This document shows positions 60,785 through 64,000 of a stretch of DNA of 64,000 nucleotides, piece after piece (the first letter of the stretch is position 1; every line of letters begins with the position of its first letter). The translations under genes were made by a program, and so were the position numbers. Source of the DNA: Aquabacterium sp. (GTDB lineage Bacteria; Pseudomonadota; Gammaproteobacteria; Burkholderiales; Burkholderiaceae_C); assembly GCA_030654395.1 (NCBI GenBank), contig JAURXM010000104.1, forward strand, positions 124,001 to 188,000, in the 5' to 3' direction. The notes beneath the pieces are model-generated. The model was not told where the DNA came from and searched no databases. It saw nothing but the letters and a program-made list of their open reading frames with translations.

Positions 60785-61990
60785 TCAGGCGGCTGCTTGC
60801 GCTGACTGTGTTGACGTTTCCTTCAAACCGAATTGGCGGACCAATTTGGCGCGCTTGGCTGGCAGGAAGTTGATGCGATCCACATCACCGCCCGTTGCGG
60901 CGACCACGCGCTTGTCCATCAAAGCAAACCAGAGCGGTGGCACGTAGGCTGCCAAAAACATGCCGAAGTAACCCGATGGCAGCGTTGGCAATTCAGGGAA
61001 ATTGCGCAAGGACTGGTAGCTGCGTGTGGGGTTGGCGTGGTGATCAGAGTGTCGCTGCAGGTGGAATACAACCAAGTTGGAGATGATGTGGTTGCTGTTC
61101 CATGAGTGGTGCGGCTGGCAATGCTCGTAGCGGCCATTGGCTAATTTCTGACGTGTCAGGCCGTAGTGCTCAATGTAGTTGGCTGAGGTCAGCTGAAAGG
61201 CGCCCCAAAACGCCACCAAGGCCAGGATCGGGACCATCTTCACGCCAAACAGGGCGATCAGGCTGCCGTACAGCGCTGCGGTCATCAGCCCGCCTTGCAC
61301 GATCTCGTTGTCCAAGCTCCAAGGTGATTTGCCGACGCGATCCAAGCGTTCGGTTTCCAGATCCCACGCACGGAAATAGGCGCCGGGCAGCTCTCGGAAC
61401 ATGAAGCGGTAGATGGTTTCGCCCATCTTGGACGAGGCTGGATCTTCAGGTGTGGCCACGTGGCGATGGTGACCACGGTTGTGCTCGATCGAGAAGTGGC
61501 CGTAGCCGCCTAATGCCGAGTTGAACAGGCCAATTTTGCGGCCGATCCAGTCCTTTTTGTGACCCAATTCATGGCTGAGGTTCAAGCCAAAACCCAGCAT
61601 CGACCCCGTGATGATCACCGTGGCCAGCCAGCTGTACCAAGGCAGATCGTGGGTGCCCAGATATATCACGTTAAACAGCAGGCCGCCCCAAATGACGGGG
61701 ACGACCAAGTAGTTGATCCAGCGGTAGTAGCGGTCGGCCTCTAGGCGAGGTACGGCTGACTCTGGCGGGTTGCTGAGGTCTTCTCCCATCAGCAAGTCCA
61801 ACAAAGGGACGCCGATGTAGAAGAGGGCGAGGGATACAAAAAACCAAGCTTGGCTGGTGGCGCCCAGCAGGTGAGCGACCGGGCCGACTGTCACACCAGC
61901 TGGGGCGATGACCGACAGCAGCCACATGGCTTTTTTGCGGTCGGTGTAGTCAACTTGTTTTTCTGGGTTCAGGGGCAGAACGGTACTCAT
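60785..61990 (-). CDS. alkB: Alkane 1-monooxygenase AlkB, distal copy
   Basis: A 401-residue integral membrane di-iron hydroxylase. Histidine boxes: HELGHKKD at residues 140-147, EHNRGHHRHVATPEDPASS at 169-187, NYIEHYGL at 271-278, and LQRHSDHHANPTRSYQSLR at 311-329. These are exactly the AlkB motifs. Six membrane helices are expected before and between them. AlkB oxidises n-alkane ends to 1-alkanols using electrons from a small iron-sulfur protein. AGGAGA precedes the ATG at 61990. It has its own promoter element (62070-62089) shared with the other copy. Very similar to the proximal copy; probably a tandem duplicate. Confidence 0.95.
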   Translation of the reverse strand: MSTVLPLNPEKQVDYTDRKKAMWLLSVIAPAGVTVGPVAHLLGATSQAWFFVSLALFYIGVPLLDLLMGEDLSNPPESAVPRLEADRYYRWINYLVVPVIWGGLLFNVIYLGTHDLPWYSWLATVIITGSMLGFGLNLSHELGHKKDWIGRKIGLFNSALGGYGHFSIEHNRGHHRHVATPEDPASSKMGETIYRFMFRELPGAYFRAWDLETERLDRVGKSPWSLDNEIVQGGLMTAALYGSLIALFGVKMVPILALVAFWGAFQLTSANYIEHYGLTRQKLANGRYEHCQPHHSWNSNHIISNLVVFHLQRHSDHHANPTRSYQSLRNFPELPTLPSGYFGMFLAAYVPPLWFALMDKRVVAATGGDVDRINFLPAKRAKLVRQFGLKETSTQSAQAAA

Positions 61991-62069
61991 TCAAATCTCC
62001 TCAGACTTGTTGCAGCGTGAGGAGACTGTGCGCTTTGTGTTTGAATCAGACCACCGTCTTTGACGACAT

Positions 62070-62089
62070 TAAATCGTCAATATGTGACA
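62070..62089. promoter_or_regulatory. Promoter element shared by both alkB genes, distal copy
   Basis: TAAATCGTCAATATGTGACA on the plus strand, 79 bp upstream of the distal alkB start and directly after the Rieske gene. Nearly the same sequence, TAAATCGTCATATAGTGACA, stands 79 bp upstream of the proximal alkB. The intervening DNA of both promoters also aligns. TGTCA and TGACG half-sites on the minus strand suggest an AraC-type binding site. Confidence 0.65.
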
Positions 62090-62093
62090 TATG

Positions 62094-62441
62094 TCAAACC
62101 TGAACCAGCACTTTGTCCCCGTCTATTTTGACGGGATAGGTTTGCAAGGCTTTTTCACTGCGGATCACGTTGAGCAACTGGATGCCGGGCGGGAAGCAGG
62201 CCCACTGTGAGACTTCGCCTGTGCGGATGTCAAAGCGGGCGCGGTGCAATGGACATTGAACTTGGCAGTCGTCCAAAATGGGGCCTTTTTCGAGCGAGAT
62301 CTTCATGTGCGAGCAACGGGGCTCGGTGGCATGAAAGCCATCGCTCAGATGGAACAACAGCACCTTGGTGTCGCCGACTTTGACCAGCTTTTTGCTGCCG
62401 ACGGCAACGTCGCTTTTCTTGGCCACTTGAATAAAGGTCAT
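62094..62441 (-). CDS. Rieske-type [2Fe-2S] ferredoxin
   Basis: A 115-residue Rieske protein. The cluster ligands are visible: CSH at residues 43-45 and CPLH at 63-66, with 17 residues between. The surroundings (GFHATEPRCSHMKISLEKGP, VQCPLHRARFDIRTGEV) match the stand-alone Rieske ferredoxins of dioxygenase systems. No membrane segment. It lies 15 bp after the proximal alkB and before the distal alkB, so it is probably the electron donor of the AlkB pair in place of rubredoxin. AGGA precedes the ATG. Confidence 0.93.
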   Translation of the reverse strand: MTFIQVAKKSDVAVGSKKLVKVGDTKVLLFHLSDGFHATEPRCSHMKISLEKGPILDDCQVQCPLHRARFDIRTGEVSQWACFPPGIQLLNVIRSEKALQTYPVKIDGDKVLVQV

Positions 62442-62456
62442 GGATGAGGGTCCTGT

Positions 62457-63638
62457 TTAGGCTGATTGCAGATGAAATTGGCGCATGAGTCTCGCACGCT
62501 TTCCGGGCAGAAAGTTGATGCGCTCGATATCGCCGCCAGTGGCCTCGATCACGCGCTTGTCCATCAAGGCAAACCACAGCGGCGGCACATAAGCGACCAA
62601 GAACATGCCGAGGTAGCCCGTTGGCAATGTGGGCAGGTTCTCGAAGTTGCGCAGTGACTGGTAACTGCGGGTTGGGTTGGCGTGGTGATCGGAGTGGCGC
62701 TGCAGGTGGAAGGTGACCAAATTGGATGCGATCAGGTTGCTGTTCCATGAGTGGTGTGGCTTGCAAGGCTCATAGCGGCCATTGGGCAGCTTCAGGCGCA
62801 GCAGGCCGTAGTGCTCGATGTAGTTGGCAGAGGTCAGCTGGAAGGCACCCCACGGGATCATCAAGGCCAATGCGGGGATGATTTTGGGGCCTAGCGCCGC
62901 AATGAGGGCGCCGTAAACCACCGCGGTCATCAGCCAACCTTGTACGATTTCGTTGTCTAGGCTCCAGGGCGATTTGCCATGGCGATCAAGGCGTTCTGAC
63001 TCCAAGTCCCATGCGCGGAAGTAGGCGCCAGGCAGCTCACGGAACATGAATCTGTAGATGCTTTCGCCCAATTGCGAGGATGCAGGATCTTCGGGTGTCG
63101 CGACATGGCGATGGTGCCCCCGGTTGTGCTCAACGCTGAAGTGGCCGTATCCAACTAAGGCTGCTTGGAATAAGCCCATCTTGCGCGCCAGCCAGTCCTT
63201 CTTGTGGCCCAGTTCGTGGCTGATGGCCAAACCCAGCGCGCCCAGTATGGTGCCGCAAGTCAATACGGTGATCAGCCAGCTGTACCAGGGCAGGTCGTGT
63301 GTGGCGAGGTAGATGAGGTTAAACAGCACGCATCCCCACATCATGGGCAGCACGGCATAGATCACCCAGCGGTAGTAGCCATCGGCTTCAAGCCGTGGTA
63401 CGTCGGACTCGGGCGGGTTGCTGAGATCCTCGCCGATCACGATGTCCATCAGCACGATGCCCACGTACAGGAATATGGCGGGCACAAAGAACCAGAGTTG
63501 GCTGGTAGCGCCCATCAGGCCCGAAATGGGGCCTGTGAGGATGACCAAGCTGAGGACGAACGCGAGGTTCCACATCAAACGCTTGCGGTCTCGATAGGCA
63601 GTTTGTGGGTCTGTGTTCAGTGGTAGCGCAGTGCTCAT
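62457..63638 (-). CDS. alkB: Alkane 1-monooxygenase AlkB, proximal copy
   Basis: A 393-residue AlkB with all boxes: HELGHKKD at residues 141-148, EHNRGHHRHVATPEDPASS, NYIEHYGL and LQRHSDHHANPTRSYQSLR. Start and end closely parallel the distal copy (MSTALPLNTDPQTAYRDRKR; DIERINFLPGKRARLMRQF). Hydrophobic loops differ most, which could change chain-length preference. It is transcribed with the Rieske gene and lies opposite an AraC-type regulator gene, with the conserved element at 63717 in the gap. Confidence 0.95.
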   Translation of the reverse strand: MSTALPLNTDPQTAYRDRKRLMWNLAFVLSLVILTGPISGLMGATSQLWFFVPAIFLYVGIVLMDIVIGEDLSNPPESDVPRLEADGYYRWVIYAVLPMMWGCVLFNLIYLATHDLPWYSWLITVLTCGTILGALGLAISHELGHKKDWLARKMGLFQAALVGYGHFSVEHNRGHHRHVATPEDPASSQLGESIYRFMFRELPGAYFRAWDLESERLDRHGKSPWSLDNEIVQGWLMTAVVYGALIAALGPKIIPALALMIPWGAFQLTSANYIEHYGLLRLKLPNGRYEPCKPHHSWNSNLIASNLVTFHLQRHSDHHANPTRSYQSLRNFENLPTLPTGYLGMFLVAYVPPLWFALMDKRVIEATGGDIERINFLPGKRARLMRQFHLQSA

Positions 63639-63716
63639 TCATGTCTCCTTAGGCTTGTTTCCGCGTGCAGAGACTTTGCGCTTTGGGCTTGACGTGCGCC
63701 ACCGCCTGTGATGGCA

Positions 63717-63737
63717 GTAAATCGTCATATAGTGACA
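63717..63737. promoter_or_regulatory. Promoter element shared by both alkB genes, proximal copy
   Basis: TAAATCGTCATATAGTGACA (63718-63737) lies in the 125-bp gap between the proximal alkB and the divergent AraC-type gene, 26 bp before the latter's start. It is the counterpart of 62070-62089. Its place suggests that the AraC-type protein binds there. Confidence 0.65.
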
Positions 63738-63763
63738 ACCTCACGGAACTCGCCAAGGTAGTC

Positions 63764-64000
63764 ATGCACGCACCCCCAGCTTGGCTCAAACCAGCTCTGC
63801 ACCCGGTCTACGCCAGATTGATCTGTGCGGAGTTGCGGCGTCGGGGGTTCACCGAGGCTGAAATCGTCCACGGCACACGCCTGACTTGGTCGGATCTCCA
63901 TGGGCACAATCAGTTCTTGAGTTTTGAGCAGGTGCGCCGTTTGATCGTGCGTGCCCTAGAGCTCAGCCAATGTCCTTGGTTGGGCTTGCATGTGGGCGCC
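63764..64000 (+). CDS. AraC-family regulator (N-terminal part), likely alkane regulator
   Basis: The first 79 codons of a gene that leaves the window. The translation LICAELRRRGFTEAEIVHGT, RLTWSDLHGHNQFLSFEQVR and LELSQCPWLGLHVGA fits the N-terminal arabinose-binding-like domain of the OruR/AlkR-type AraC regulators. The DNA-binding domain lies outside. AAGG five bases before the ATG supports the start. Being divergent from alkB, it probably activates both alkB promoters on sensing alkane or alcohol. That is an inference. Confidence 0.7.
   Translation, partial: MHAPPAWLKPALHPVYARLICAELRRRGFTEAEIVHGTRLTWSDLHGHNQFLSFEQVRRLIVRALELSQCPWLGLHVGA

Noticed and set aside
1..64000. tRNA or rRNA genes, CRISPR arrays, insertion sequences, prophage
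   Set aside because: All gaps were read for tRNA ends, regular repeats, transposase or integrase motifs. None was convincing; only the 4.5S RNA was found.

Overview
The window looks like chromosomal DNA of a betaproteobacterium of the order Burkholderiales, probably Comamonadaceae. This is inferred from the gene families, the rpsP-rimM-trmD-rplS order, the Burkholderiales-like 4.5S RNA and the flagellar and pse gene content. No database search was possible. No tRNA, rRNA, CRISPR array, insertion sequence or prophage was seen. The window cuts two genes: hemC at the left edge and an AraC-type regulator at the right edge.

Region 1 (0.2-21 kb) makes and decorates the flagellar filament. It holds a YcgR-type brake, FliT, FliS, two diverged FliD caps and two short flagellins. 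Several have recognisable sigma-28 promoters, and both fliD promoters are followed at once by a strong hairpin at the predicted mRNA 5' end. Next come a SPINDLY-type O-GlcNAc transferase and two bifunctional glycosyltransferase/methyltransferase proteins. A converging operon encodes the whole CMP-pseudaminic acid pathway (PseB, C, F, G, H, I), an unrecognised 567-residue protein and a GT2 glycosyltransferase. The set points to pseudaminic-acid flagellin glycosylation. No Maf transferase is seen, so the sugar-transfer enzyme is an open question.

Region 2 (21-35.5 kb) is mostly housekeeping: dgt, aroB, the 4.5S RNA gene, a hybrid histidine kinase overlapping a response regulator, purM, the rpsP-rimM-trmD-rplS operon ending in a clear terminator, a Nudix hydrolase and a CobD/CbiB-like protein. 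A DUF4442 thioesterase-like gene and a divergent TetR gene follow.

Region 3 (35.5-47 kb) looks accessory. It starts with a decayed VapBC pair, then a LysR gene divergent from a membrane fatty-acid hydroxylase. A complete potassium-pump operon follows: a small ORF, then kdpF-A-B-C-D-E, preceded by a sequence very like the E. coli KdpE box.

Region 4 (47-54.9 kb) is housekeeping again: rsgA, a pterin dehydratase, an M48 protease, orn, gluQRS, LysR/pirin, rlmJ and an FMN reductase.

Region 5 (55-64 kb) is for oxidation of hydrophobic substrates. A TetR gene with paired palindromes faces an operon for a Baeyer-Villiger-type monooxygenase, esterase, SDR and an alpha/beta hydrolase that lacks its nucleophilic serine. 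After trhO come two AlkB alkane hydroxylases flanking a Rieske ferredoxin. The AlkB genes share a duplicated promoter element, and an AraC-type regulator is divergent from them. AlkB plus the SDR, monooxygenase and esterase could together oxidise alkanes or ketones; that link is an inference.
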